A stretch of DNA of 64,000 nt from Bacteroidota bacterium (GTDB taxonomy: Bacteria > Bacteroidota > Bacteroidia > Flavobacteriales > Weeksellaceae): assembly GCA_023457935.1 (NCBI GenBank), contig JAEXBA010000019.1, positions 57,060 to 121,059 of the forward strand, given 5' to 3'. This document shows, in pieces, positions 25,495 through 34,744 of the stretch. Position 1 is the stretch's first letter. Each line of letters opens with the position of its first letter. The notes under the pieces are model-generated. The model was not told the origin of the DNA, searched no databases, and worked only from the letters and a program-made list of their open reading frames with translations. The position numbers and the translations under genes were made by a program.

Positions 25495-27657
25495 TTAAAA
25501 CCAGTGCCCTAAAATTACATTGAACATTCCTTTTCCGTTTTTAAGCGGAGTACTGTAGTTAACCTTAATCTGTCCGAAAGGTGATTTATAACCGGCGCTG
25601 ATGCCTACAGTAGAAGTTTGTACCTGAAGTATTTCTTCCAGCTTTATCTCCTGAAACGGATTGGCAACATTGAAACTGCCGATTGCATAGAAATTTTTGT
25701 ATACTTTGAACTGCAATCTGTTGGATGCGGTAAGCATGTTTTCTGCTGAAATCTGCCCAAATTCCATCCCGTCAAGACGTGAAAAATTGCTGATATTCTG
25801 TTCAAAGAGTCCACCGATACGGTAAAGATAATAGTCATTAATACTTTTGCCCAAAGTAAAACCTCCGTAAAGCGTACTGTTGAAACTTACGAAGGAAGTT
25901 AGCGGAATATTGAATGCAAATTTGGCTTTGGCCATCAGGTTTTTCTTTTCGATTTCGTTGTTGAAAAGATCAATGATTTTACCTTCTGCATGCAGAAAAA
26001 CACCTTTGGTAGGAAAGTCCTTGTCATCCTGCGTATCGCTTTTTATGAAGACATAAGGGTTGAAATAATTGCGGCTGTCGGTATACTTTGAAGTATGGCT
26101 TTTACGGTCGAAATAATCGTGTGAAAGTCCGCCGCCAATCGCATATTTATCTTTCCAGATACTTTGGATATACACTTCATTTCTGATCCAGTTCCAGCGG
26201 TCATAGACGTTCGAGAATTTATCCTTTAGTTCGAGGTTCATGGCAGAAGAATAAACGCCGATACCCGGAATATATCCGTTATCAATGAAGTAATTGAAGT
26301 AATATCTCGGGCTGTCACCAATCACAAAATCAGCCGAAATGGTTGAGTTATTGAATAGAAGTCGTTTTACCGTGGCATTGATGAGCAAACCGGTATGGAA
26401 AATTTCGTCGTAGTGAAGGCCAAATTTCAGAAAGAAGCGCGTGCGGTCTTCCTGAACGTCAAGTTTTAGATAATTGGAATCGTTATCCTGAACAATATCA
26501 TAGTTAATCAAGTTGTAATTATTGGTAGCGTAGAGTTTGTCCACCATTTTATTAATGTTGCCATACGTCTGCATAGAAGGCAGTTTCAAACCCATTTTAC
26601 CGCGGATGTACGATTTGCTGAAGACATCATTATTGTTAACCGCAAGACTGTCTATCTTATAAACATTGCTGAAAATCGGGTTGATGGGCATTCTGAGCAA
26701 CTGATTCTGTCTTTTCGGAAGTTTATTCAGTGTCGGGCTGTATTTTTCCGCTTCTTCAGTTCCTAAAATGAGAATTTTCTGTTTGTCTCCATAGCTGGTG
26801 GCAGTATAGCCGGTAAGATCAGGATGAATGTTGATATCGGTATATTTATACTGATTTTTGGTTTCTTTCTGAATTCCCATGTCAATCACCTGGTTCAGAA
26901 TGTCGATGACAGAATTCAGGTTTTCCCGTTTTGCCAGATCCTGGCTCAAATCCACACCAATTACAATGTCTATTCCCTTATCTTTGAGCGGTTTTGATGG
27001 ATAGTTCACGGTCATCGCACCGTCTATGTAAAGACTGTCACCAATTTTTACGGGATCCATCAGAGAAGGGAAGGCCGAACTTGCCATAATGGACGATACA
27101 AGATCTCCTCTTTCGAAAACCTCCATTTTGCCGCTCTCAAGATTGGTTGCTACGCACATGAAAGGAATCGGCAGCTTTGAAAAATCTTCGGTTCCGGCCA
27201 CATTCTTAAACAATTCCTTCAGCATGTAAATATTTTTCTGTCCCGTTGAAATTGCTTTGGGAAGTACATTTACTTTTCCGTTCCGGATAGGTACTGTCAG
27301 CAGATATTTATCGTTTGATTTGTTGAAGAAAGTAGCTTCCTGACGGGTTTTCTCATTTGCAATGAGCGTATAGAAATCGGTTTCCAGAATGATTTTTTCA
27401 ATGTCTTTTCCTGTATAACCGGAGGCGTAAAGTCCGCCAACAATAGCTCCCATGCTGGTTCCGGAAATATAATCCACTTTCACTCCCAGAGAATCCAGAA
27501 CTTTCAGGACACCTACATGGGCAAACCCTTTGGCACCGCCGCCGGCAAGCGAAAGACCAATCTTTGGATTCGGAGGAATACTGAACCCTTCTTTCAGCTG
27601 AGATTTAGCCAGGAAAGTCATTACGAAAACCAATATGAACGCTGCCGTTTTCTTCAT
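25495..27657 (-). CDS. Patatin-like phospholipase fused to an outer-membrane barrel (PlpD-like)
   Basis: 720 residues. A signal peptide (about 1-19) precedes a patatin domain. Its oxyanion loop is LAGGGAKGFAHVG, nucleophile Ser68 lies in GTSMG, and Asp212 in DGAM completes the catalytic dyad. A POTRA-like stretch (about 335-410) and a barrel of the BamA/surface-antigen type follow, ending in the C-terminal aromatic VILGHWF. This is the layout of type Vd autotransporter-like patatins, expected at the outer membrane with lipid-hydrolysing activity. Its start codon shares one base with the murF-alr stop, so translation is coupled. Confidence 0.92.
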   Translation of the reverse strand: MKKTAAFILVFVMTFLAKSQLKEGFSIPPNPKIGLSLAGGGAKGFAHVGVLKVLDSLGVKVDYISGTSMGAIVGGLYASGYTGKDIEKIILETDFYTLIANEKTRQEATFFNKSNDKYLLTVPIRNGKVNVLPKAISTGQKNIYMLKELFKNVAGTEDFSKLPIPFMCVATNLESGKMEVFERGDLVSSIMASSAFPSLMDPVKIGDSLYIDGAMTVNYPSKPLKDKGIDIVIGVDLSQDLAKRENLNSVIDILNQVIDMGIQKETKNQYKYTDINIHPDLTGYTATSYGDKQKILILGTEEAEKYSPTLNKLPKRQNQLLRMPINPIFSNVYKIDSLAVNNNDVFSKSYIRGKMGLKLPSMQTYGNINKMVDKLYATNNYNLINYDIVQDNDSNYLKLDVQEDRTRFFLKFGLHYDEIFHTGLLINATVKRLLFNNSTISADFVIGDSPRYYFNYFIDNGYIPGIGVYSSAMNLELKDKFSNVYDRWNWIRNEVYIQSIWKDKYAIGGGLSHDYFDRKSHTSKYTDSRNYFNPYVFIKSDTQDDKDFPTKGVFLHAEGKIIDLFNNEIEKKNLMAKAKFAFNIPLTSFVSFNSTLYGGFTLGKSINDYYLYRIGGLFEQNISNFSRLDGMEFGQISAENMLTASNRLQFKVYKNFYAIGSFNVANPFQEIKLEEILQVQTSTVGISAGYKSPFGQIKVNYSTPLKNGKGMFNVILGHWF

Positions 27658-30104
27658 TATTTTTTTACATAAATTCTTTTCACCCTGCGGGAAATTGAGG
27701 TGAGTACTTCATAAGGTATTGTTTTACAGTATTCTGCAAATTCCTCAAGGGTAGGATTCGAATTGAAAATTACAACTTCTTCACCTTCCCGGAAAGGAAA
27801 ATCTCCGATATTCAGCATCATCATATCCATGCACACGTTTCCGACAATGGGAACCAGCTGATGACCGATTCCAACTTTGCCGACTTGGTTTCCTATGAGC
27901 CGCGGAATGCCGTCAGCATATCCAACGGGAATAGTAGCAATTCTGGTATTCTTTTCTGCCTTAAATCTTCGGTTGTAACCTACAGACTCACCGGACTGTA
28001 TTTCTGAAATCTGTGAAATCACCGTTTTAAACGTTACGGCATTCATCAGCAGTTTTTTTACTTCCGGATTGGATGAAACACCTACCATACCAATACCGAT
28101 TCTCACCATATCAAACTGGTAATCAGAATAGTTGGTAATACCGGATGTATTCAGAATATGTCTCAGTGGTCGGTAGGAGAGTCCTGAAAGCAATTGGTCG
28201 GAGTTTCTCTTAAAAACCTCTGTCTGCTGTAAAACATACTCTTTTTCAAGAGGGTCATCGGCAGACGAAAGATGAGAAAATATACTTTTTACTTTAACGT
28301 CCAAAGTATTAAGCTTTTCAATCAGTTCATCAAGTTCATGATCTTTGAAACCCAAGCGGTGCATTCCTGTTTCCAGTTTGATGTGGATTGGGTATTTTCC
28401 TTCGTAACCTTTGCTTTTCAGCTGTTCATAGAAGAGTTCCAAAACGCGGAAACTGTAAATTTCGGGTTCAAGGTTATAATCGATAATGATATTGTAGCTG
28501 TGCTGCTCAGGGTTCATCACCATGATTGGTGTTGTGATGCCGTTTTTTCTAAGATCAACACCTTCATCGGCATATGCAACTCCCAGATAATCAATATGAT
28601 GATGCTGAAGAAACTCTGCAATTTCATAGCCGCCCAATCCGTAGGAATAGGCTTTTACCATTGCCATCATTTTAGTTTCCGGTTTTACAAGCGACTTATG
28701 AACATTGATGTTATGAAGAATAGCGTTGAGATTAACTTCAAGAACCGTATCGTGTTTCTGCAGTTCAAGATGATTTTTTACCTTCTCAATTTCAAACTTT
28801 CTTGCGCCTTTCAGAAGAATCAGAGAGTTTTCAATATGGTTAAGCTGCGGACTTTCAATCAGTTCATCCGTATTTCGGAAGGTATAGGTTTCTGCCTTAA
28901 ATTTTCCCTGATGGGCTGTAATTTCCTTGCCGATCAGCAGAACTGTATTAAAATCCTGTTCATTTGTGAGCCGGGCTACATTGTCATAAAATGAATCGGC
29001 GTTGCGGGCTTCAACAAAATCAGTCAGAACCAGTACTTTTTTCTCTTTGTTGTATTCTTTAATGAACTGAAAAGCAATAATCAGCGAGTCCAGATCAAGG
29101 TTAAAAGAATCGTTGATGATCAGATTCTGCCGCAGTCCGTTGATGCTTTCCAGACGCATTTCTACAGAGCGCAGATGGTTAAGCTTGTTTTGAATCTGTA
29201 TATTACTGTAATTCAAAACTTTAAGTACTGAAATAATGCAAAGCGCATTGCTGAGTGTCGCTTCATCACGCTGATTGATTTTCACGGTAAATTCTTCGCC
29301 AAACCAGGACAGCAGCAGATCTTCGTTTTTATCTTTCCAGTTACTGATGATATGAAGACTGTTTTCCGGACTGAAACCGTAGGAAATCAGTTTTTTATCA
29401 GAATACTTTGTGGGAATCTGTTCTGCAACATACTGAATATCACCAAAATAGATGACAGTTTCTGATTTCTCAAACAATTTGATTTTTTCCTGAATAAGTT
29501 CGTGCTCGTTTTCAAAATTAGCGGAGTGTGCTGAACCAATATTGGTAAGAATTCCGATTTGGGGACTGAATATTTCAGCCTGTTTTTGCATTTCGCCCGG
29601 TTTCGAAATACCGACTTCAAATATTCCAAGCTCATGTTTTTCATTAATCTGTAGAAGCGACAGCGGCAAACCGAGCTGAGAATTAAAACTCTTCGGGCTT
29701 TTTACCGTTCTGAAATCAGCATTAAGACTTTGGTAAAGCAATTCTTTTACAATTGTTTTACCGTTGCTTCCGGTTATGCCGATTGTTTTTAATGAACTAT
29801 GGCGTTCGAGATGCTGTTTAGCCAGATTTCTTACAAAATCAAGAGAATTGTTCACTAGAATCCAGGTTACATTCTGAAAATGGTCATAATGATGCTCTGA
29901 AATAATTACCTTTATTCCTTTTTCGATGGCGGAATGAATATATTTTTCTCCTGAATTTTTATCTGTATTGACGGCCAGAAAAGCCGTTTCCACAGTAGAG
30001 TAGATGTTTCTGCTGTCGAAAGCGATATTCTTAATTTTCAGATTTTCATCGCCTATCAGGCGAGCATCTGTAATGGCTGCAATTTCTGCCGTAGTATAAT
30101 TCAT
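27657..30104 (-). CDS. Bifunctional MurF ligase / alanine racemase
   Basis: 815 residues. The first half is a MurF (UDP-MurNAc-tripeptide:D-Ala-D-Ala ligase) with ATP loop GITGSNGKTIVKEL near residue 110 and the central ligase domain. The second half (from about 450, VLEVNLNAILHNINVHK) is a PLP alanine racemase with the lysine in MAMVKAYSYGLGGYE, the SVGYNRRF tyrosine region and VGNVCMDMMMLNIG. The fusion joins D-Ala supply to D-Ala-D-Ala addition in peptidoglycan synthesis and is typical of Bacteroidetes. It overlaps tdk by 4 bases and the patatin gene by 1. Confidence 0.95.
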   Translation of the reverse strand: MNYTTAEIAAITDARLIGDENLKIKNIAFDSRNIYSTVETAFLAVNTDKNSGEKYIHSAIEKGIKVIISEHHYDHFQNVTWILVNNSLDFVRNLAKQHLERHSSLKTIGITGSNGKTIVKELLYQSLNADFRTVKSPKSFNSQLGLPLSLLQINEKHELGIFEVGISKPGEMQKQAEIFSPQIGILTNIGSAHSANFENEHELIQEKIKLFEKSETVIYFGDIQYVAEQIPTKYSDKKLISYGFSPENSLHIISNWKDKNEDLLLSWFGEEFTVKINQRDEATLSNALCIISVLKVLNYSNIQIQNKLNHLRSVEMRLESINGLRQNLIINDSFNLDLDSLIIAFQFIKEYNKEKKVLVLTDFVEARNADSFYDNVARLTNEQDFNTVLLIGKEITAHQGKFKAETYTFRNTDELIESPQLNHIENSLILLKGARKFEIEKVKNHLELQKHDTVLEVNLNAILHNINVHKSLVKPETKMMAMVKAYSYGLGGYEIAEFLQHHHIDYLGVAYADEGVDLRKNGITTPIMVMNPEQHSYNIIIDYNLEPEIYSFRVLELFYEQLKSKGYEGKYPIHIKLETGMHRLGFKDHELDELIEKLNTLDVKVKSIFSHLSSADDPLEKEYVLQQTEVFKRNSDQLLSGLSYRPLRHILNTSGITNYSDYQFDMVRIGIGMVGVSSNPEVKKLLMNAVTFKTVISQISEIQSGESVGYNRRFKAEKNTRIATIPVGYADGIPRLIGNQVGKVGIGHQLVPIVGNVCMDMMMLNIGDFPFREGEEVVIFNSNPTLEEFAEYCKTIPYEVLTSISRRVKRIYVKK

Positions 30105-30694
30105 TTGCTGTCAGTCTGTTTCAGTACTTCTTCCACAAAAACTTTGCGGCTTACGGCTTCGTAACTTTCTGTTTCACCAAGCTGAACCAGATCTTTGCTT
30201 GCAGAAATCCTCATGGAGTAATTGGCCAGATTTCCTGTTTTTCTGCAGATGGCGTGCACTTTAGTTACATATTCTGCAGTTGCCATCAGATTGGGCATCG
30301 GCCCGAACGGTCTTCCAAGAAAATCCATATCAAGACCGGCAATTACTACACGCACACCGTTATTGGCGAGATTATTGGCAACTTCCACAATTCCTTCATC
30401 AAAAAACTGGGCTTCATCTATCCCCACAACATCACAGGTAGAACCAAGAAGCAGAATTTCATTGGAACTTTCAACCGGTGTACTACGGATTTTATTCTGG
30501 TTGTGCGAAACTACCTCTTCCTCATCGTAGCGCGTATCTATTTTTGGCTTAAAAATCTCTACGTTCTGTCCAGCCATTTCTGCACGCCGCAACCTGCGGA
30601 TGAGTTCCTCGGTTTTTCCCGAAAACATCGATCCACAAATCACTTCCATCCATCCGCTCTGTTTTGCGTGATTAATTGTATTTTCTAAAAACAT
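30101..30694 (-). CDS. tdk: Thymidine kinase
   Basis: 197 residues, type II (TK1-like). The P-loop CGSMFSGKTEEL is at about residues 20-31, VVGIDEAQFF is the Walker-B-like segment, and the lasso holds YVTKVHAICRKTG. Of the four cysteines that bind zinc in many TK1 enzymes only one is visible here (ICRKTG, and SRKVF where a second pair would be), so the zinc site is probably lost, as I recall for related Bacteroidetes enzymes. It phosphorylates thymidine in salvage. It heads the tdk/murF-alr/patatin/ybeY operon, divergent from the acidic-protein gene. Confidence 0.93.
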   Translation of the reverse strand: MFLENTINHAKQSGWMEVICGSMFSGKTEELIRRLRRAEMAGQNVEIFKPKIDTRYDEEEVVSHNQNKIRSTPVESSNEILLLGSTCDVVGIDEAQFFDEGIVEVANNLANNGVRVVIAGLDMDFLGRPFGPMPNLMATAEYVTKVHAICRKTGNLANYSMRISASKDLVQLGETESYEAVSRKVFVEEVLKQTDSK

Positions 30695-30755
30695 TTGTTA
30701 ATTTAGCCGTAATTAAAAGAACTTCAAAATTAACTAAAAAAATATAAGAATTGCT

Positions 30756-31865
30756 ATGCAAAACTTTTCAGAAATTCAGGAAAAGGTGTTTCAGGACTGC
30801 AGGAATATTGTTTCTGAGCTGCATGCGGCAGAATCTGTTGAGCAGTTTTTGGCAATGGAGCAGAAAATATCCGGACTTCAGGAGCTGCTTTCTTTCTTAA
30901 AAATTTCACAGGCATATTCAGCTGGGGATTCAGAGGATATTCCATTACAAATCATTGATAATCAGTATGAAAACTCTGAATTGTCAGTCGACGAAGTAGC
31001 TGAAGAACGTTATATTGCTGAAGAGGAAGTAATTTTCAACAACAATTTCAATCAGATTGATGATTCCGAAATAGCGCATCCCGAAACTGCTTCCGCAGAT
31101 AACGAACCAATTGAAGAGGAAGTTCTTTTCAACAATGAACTCAACCAGATCAATGAAACTGAAAATATTGCAGCTGCAGAAGATGATAGCTCTTATTCGG
31201 AAGACGCAGAGAATATTGATGTAGTATCTGCTGAAGAAGAGGCGGAAACCGTAGTCAATATTTCTGAAATTGAAGATGAAGAACTTGAAGCAGTCGAAGA
31301 ACTCGTAGAGTTTGACACGGTTGAAGATGAAATTGCTATTCAGGAAAATGATGATGAGAAAGAGGCTGATCACGAAAACGAAAACCGCGGCAAAATTGTA
31401 GAATACAACCTTGAGCAGCCTGAGGAAAAACCCGAACCGGTTTTTGAAAGCCGCCAGCAGACGGAAGAAAAGCACAGCATGTCGCATAAGCTCAAACTGG
31501 CAAATATCAAAGGACTTAAAAAAGTGGAATCGCTTTTTGATGACGACCCTTTAGAACACAGTGTCTCTTCGGAGAATACTGAAACAGGAAGTTTGCTTAA
31601 AACCAATGTTTCCACCGATTATATGGAAGCACAGAAGCAGAAACAGGAATTCCGGCTTGATCTTAACGACAAACTTGCCTTTTCCAAAATGCTTTTCGGA
31701 GGAAGCCAGAGTGAACTCAATGAAACTGTAAATACGCTTAACGGTTTTTCAACACTCGATGAAGCAAAAGAATATCTCAGCGATCTTTACTACCAGAAAA
31801 ACTGGAAGAAAGTGGATGAATATGCGCAGAGACTTTGGGATTTGGTAGAGAACAAATTTCAGTAA
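30756..31865 (+). CDS. Highly acidic protein of unknown function
   Basis: 369 residues, not recognised. A helical N-terminus (1-50; FSEIQEKVFQDCRNIVSEL) is followed by a very acidic low-complexity middle (about 55-235) with a duplicated motif: EEEVIFNNNFNQI near residue 90 and EEEVLFNNELNQI near residue 125. The C-terminus is folded-looking (about 300-369; LDLNDKLAFSKMLFGG, then FSTLDEAKEYLSDLYYQKN). No signal peptide or membrane segment is seen. It lies 22 bases before a MurC-like ligase gene and is divergent from tdk by 61 bases. The C-terminal block looks conserved enough to be an adaptor, but that is a guess. Confidence 0.8.
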   Translation: MQNFSEIQEKVFQDCRNIVSELHAAESVEQFLAMEQKISGLQELLSFLKISQAYSAGDSEDIPLQIIDNQYENSELSVDEVAEERYIAEEEVIFNNNFNQIDDSEIAHPETASADNEPIEEEVLFNNELNQINETENIAAAEDDSSYSEDAENIDVVSAEEEAETVVNISEIEDEELEAVEELVEFDTVEDEIAIQENDDEKEADHENENRGKIVEYNLEQPEEKPEPVFESRQQTEEKHSMSHKLKLANIKGLKKVESLFDDDPLEHSVSSENTETGSLLKTNVSTDYMEAQKQKQEFRLDLNDKLAFSKMLFGGSQSELNETVNTLNGFSTLDEAKEYLSDLYYQKNWKKVDEYAQRLWDLVENKFQ

Positions 31866-31887
31866 TTTTACTTTTCACTACTATTTT

Positions 31888-33264
31888 ATGATAGAAAATA
31901 TATCCGATTTCCAGAACGTGTTTTTTATTGGCGTCGCAGGTGTCGGAATGAGCGCTATTGCTCAGTATCTGGCCGGAAACGGCAAAAATGTTTCAGGAAG
32001 CGACCGTTATTTTCAGGAAGGGGAATTCAACAGAACCCGCGAGCAGCTGGAAGCAGAAGGAATACACTGTTTTCCGCAGGATGGCTCCGGAATTAACGAA
32101 CAGACCGACCTCATTGTGGTTTCCACCGCAATTGAAGATACTGTTTATGAAGTTCAGAAAGCAAAGGAACTGCAGATCCCTATTATCAAAAGAAGCGAGC
32201 TTCTCGCTTTAATTGCTCAAAGCAAAAAAACAATAGCTGTTGCCGGAACATCTGGAAAATCAACTACTTCTGCAATGCTCTTTCAGATTCTTGAAGATGC
32301 CAAAATGAAGCCCAGTATTATTTCCGGCGCCGGGCTTACAAGAATTATAAAAGAAGGTAAAATTGGTAATGCAGCGGTTGGAAAAGGTGAATGGCTGATT
32401 ATTGAAGCCGATGAAAGTGACGGTTCCGTAGTACAGTACAGGCCGGAGATCGGGCTTCTTCTGAACATTGATAAAGACCATCAGGAAACTGATGAACTCA
32501 TCGGGCTTTTCACTGTATTCAAGAATAATACAAAGGGTTTGTTTGTTGTAAATCAGTCCAATACACTTGCGAAAACCCTATCTGAAAATCCGGAACATGA
32601 CTTCGGATTTGATAATACCAATGCAAAATATGACGCGGTAAACTTCAGACAAAATGGTTTTGAGCTTTCTTTTGAAGTACTAGGTCAGGAAGTCACGATG
32701 AATTCCATCGGCCGGCATTCTGCAGAAAATGCCGTTGCCGCCGTTGCCGTTGCGCATCAGATTGGAGTCGATCTGAAAACCTGCGCCGAAAGTCTTAGGA
32801 ATTATGAAGGAATTTACCGCAGACATCAGATTTTGGGTCAGAAAAACGGTATTTGGGTGATTGATGACTACGCTCATAATCCGGCAAAATGCGCTGCAAG
32901 TATAAAAGCCTGTCAGCCGCTTGCGGAAAAAGTTATAGCATGGTTTCAGCCTCATGGTTACGGACCGACACGTTTCCTCAGAAAAGATTTTGTTGAAGAA
33001 ATTTCGAAAGCGCTGCGCGATCAGGATGAAATCTGGATGAGTGAAATTTTCTATGCGGGTGGAACGGCAGTAAAAGATATTTCAGCGGAAGATCTTATTA
33101 ATGATATTAAGGAAACAGGAAAAAAAGCTTTTTTTGTGGAGGACAGAAACCGGTTTGTAGAGGAAGTGAAAAATTCACTAACGGCAGACAGTGTTCTGTT
33201 GCTGATGGGTGCGAGAGATCCGGGACTTGAGGAATTCAGTAGGAAAGTATTTGAAGAACTTTAA
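31888..33264 (+). CDS. MurC-like Mur ligase
   Basis: 458 residues. The N-terminal Rossmann domain FFIGVAGVGMSAIAQYLAGNG and the later HSAENAVAAVAVAHQIG, IDDYAHNPAKC and AWFQPHGYGPTRF segments follow MurC/Mpl. The ATP loop reads AGTSGKSTTS rather than the usual GTHGKTTT. Function as UDP-MurNAc:L-Ala ligase (MurC), as a murein tripeptide ligase (Mpl) or as a variant is not decided by sequence. The final MGARDPGLEEFS resembles MurC MGAGD. It lies between the acidic protein gene and rsmI, which begins immediately after its stop. Confidence 0.85.
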   Translation: MIENISDFQNVFFIGVAGVGMSAIAQYLAGNGKNVSGSDRYFQEGEFNRTREQLEAEGIHCFPQDGSGINEQTDLIVVSTAIEDTVYEVQKAKELQIPIIKRSELLALIAQSKKTIAVAGTSGKSTTSAMLFQILEDAKMKPSIISGAGLTRIIKEGKIGNAAVGKGEWLIIEADESDGSVVQYRPEIGLLLNIDKDHQETDELIGLFTVFKNNTKGLFVVNQSNTLAKTLSENPEHDFGFDNTNAKYDAVNFRQNGFELSFEVLGQEVTMNSIGRHSAENAVAAVAVAHQIGVDLKTCAESLRNYEGIYRRHQILGQKNGIWVIDDYAHNPAKCAASIKACQPLAEKVIAWFQPHGYGPTRFLRKDFVEEISKALRDQDEIWMSEIFYAGGTAVKDISAEDLINDIKETGKKAFFVEDRNRFVEEVKNSLTADSVLLLMGARDPGLEEFSRKVFEEL

Positions 33265-33939
33265 ATGTCTGGTATTCTTTATTTTGTGCCGACTCCGGTT
33301 GGTAATTTAGACGATATGACCTTCAGAGCAGTGAAAGTTCTGAAAGAAGTGGATTATATTCTCTGTGAAGACACGCGGACGTCGGGGATTTTGCTGAAAC
33401 ATTTCGAGATCTCAAAACCTACGAGAAGCTATCATCTGCATAATGAACATCAGGTGACCGATAAAGTGATTGCAGATCTGAAAAGCGGCCAGAATATCGC
33501 ACTGATTACCGACGCCGGAACTCCGGGAATTTCAGATCCGGGTTATTTGCTTGCCAAAGCCGCTGCAGATCAGGATGTTGAGATGATCGGTCTTCCGGGC
33601 GCAACTGCTTTTGTGCCTGCGTTGGTTGTTTCCGGTCTGCCGAATAACGAATTTCTGTTCGCTGGATTTCTGCCTCAGAAAAAAGGGCGACAAACGAAAC
33701 TGAAGCAACTTGCAGAAGAAAAGAAAACAGTGGTTCTGTACGAAAGTCCTCACAAAATCAATACGACGCTCGAGCAGATTAAAGAATTTTTCGGACCGGA
33801 AACCAAAGTCAGTTTGAGCCGCGAGATTTCAAAGAAATTTGAAGAAACGAAACGCGGAACCATTGATGAACTGATTACTTTTTCCAAAAGCAAGACACTG
33901 AAAGGCGAGATTGTTCTCGTCATCAACAATACGATTTGA
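33265..33939 (+). CDS. rsmI: 16S rRNA (cytidine-1402-2'-O)-methyltransferase RsmI
   Basis: 224 residues. FVPTPVGNLDDMTFRAVKVLKEVD, CEDTRTSGILLKHF, ITDAGTPGISDPGYLL and LPGATAFVPALVVSGLP are diagnostic of the RsmI/YraL tetrapyrrole-methylase fold. It methylates the ribose of C1402 in the decoding centre of 16S rRNA. The ATG directly follows the TAA of the MurC-like gene, and the fabG gene starts 14 bases after its stop. Confidence 0.95.
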   Translation: MSGILYFVPTPVGNLDDMTFRAVKVLKEVDYILCEDTRTSGILLKHFEISKPTRSYHLHNEHQVTDKVIADLKSGQNIALITDAGTPGISDPGYLLAKAAADQDVEMIGLPGATAFVPALVVSGLPNNEFLFAGFLPQKKGRQTKLKQLAEEKKTVVLYESPHKINTTLEQIKEFFGPETKVSLSREISKKFEETKRGTIDELITFSKSKTLKGEIVLVINNTI

Positions 33940-33953
33940 TAAAAACATTATAT

Positions 33954-34697
33954 ATGAAACTATTAGAAGGAAAAGTTGCCATCATTACCGGTGCAACAAG
34001 AGGAATCGGACGAGGAATCGCAGAAGTTTTTGCGAAGCAGGGCGCTAAAATAGCATTTACATATGCCGGTTCAGTAGATAAAGCCAAAGCGCTTGAAGAA
34101 GAACTTTCTGCAATTACCCATGTAAAAGGTTATCAGAGTGATGCCTCAGATTTTGATGCTGCGCAGAAACTGGTGGATGAAGTAATGGCAGAATTCGGGC
34201 AGGTTGATATTTTGGTGAACAATGCCGGAATAACAAAAGATAACCTGCTTCTAAGAATGAGCAAGGACGACTGGGATATCATTATGAGAACCAATCTTGA
34301 TTCCGTTTTTAATCTTACGAAAGCGGTGATAAAGCCAATGATGAAGGCGAAATCCGGATCGATTATCAATATGAGTTCTGTTGTAGGAATTCAGGGAAAT
34401 GCAGGACAGGCTAATTATGCGGCTTCAAAAGCCGGAGTTATTGGGTTCACAAAATCTGTGGCGCTTGAACTCGGTTCAAGAAATATCCGCTGCAACGCCA
34501 TTGCTCCTGGCTTCATTGAGACCGAAATGACCGCCGCACTGGATCATAAAGTAATTGAAGAATGGAGAAACGATGTTCCGATGAAGCGGGGCGGGCATCC
34601 GGAAGATGTTGCCAATGCCTGTGTTTTCTTAGGTTCCGAGATGTCTGCCTATGTTACAGGACAGACGCTGAACGTTTGCGGCGGACTGCTTACTTAA
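33954..34697 (+). CDS. fabG: 3-oxoacyl-[acyl-carrier-protein] reductase FabG
   Basis: 247 residues from the ATG at 33954 (MKLLEGKVAIITGATRG); an in-frame ATG six codons earlier overlaps rsmI and is not needed. TGATRGIGRGIAEVF binds NADP, NNAGITKDN follows, and the catalytic Ser/Tyr/Lys are in INMSSVVG and YAASKAG. The C-terminal GQTLNVCGGLLT is the FabG ending. It reduces beta-ketoacyl-ACP in fatty-acid elongation. A compact terminator follows at 34719. Confidence 0.95.
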   Translation: MKLLEGKVAIITGATRGIGRGIAEVFAKQGAKIAFTYAGSVDKAKALEEELSAITHVKGYQSDASDFDAAQKLVDEVMAEFGQVDILVNNAGITKDNLLLRMSKDDWDIIMRTNLDSVFNLTKAVIKPMMKAKSGSIINMSSVVGIQGNAGQANYAASKAGVIGFTKSVALELGSRNIRCNAIAPGFIETEMTAALDHKVIEEWRNDVPMKRGGHPEDVANACVFLGSEMSAYVTGQTLNVCGGLLT

Positions 34698-34718
34698 TCT
34701 GTAATCAATAAATTTCTT

Positions 34719-34741
34719 AGGGACTTTTTGTCCCTTTTTTT
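34719..34741 (+). terminator. fabG terminator
   Basis: A 6-bp GC-containing stem (AGGGAC / GTCCCT) with a T5 loop is followed by seven Ts. It ends only 3 bases before the next start codon, so the nucleosidase mRNA must start within it or depend on read-through. Confidence 0.8.
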
Positions 34742-34744
34742 GTT

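Noticed and set aside
28272..28994. 240-residue open frame on the plus strand within murF-alr
   Set aside because: The opposite strand encodes conserved racemase/ligase motifs throughout; this is a shadow frame with no recognisable features.
30984..31487. 167-residue Phe/Ile-rich frame opposite the acidic protein
   Set aside because: It is the complement of GAA/GAT-rich codons, which explains both its length and composition.
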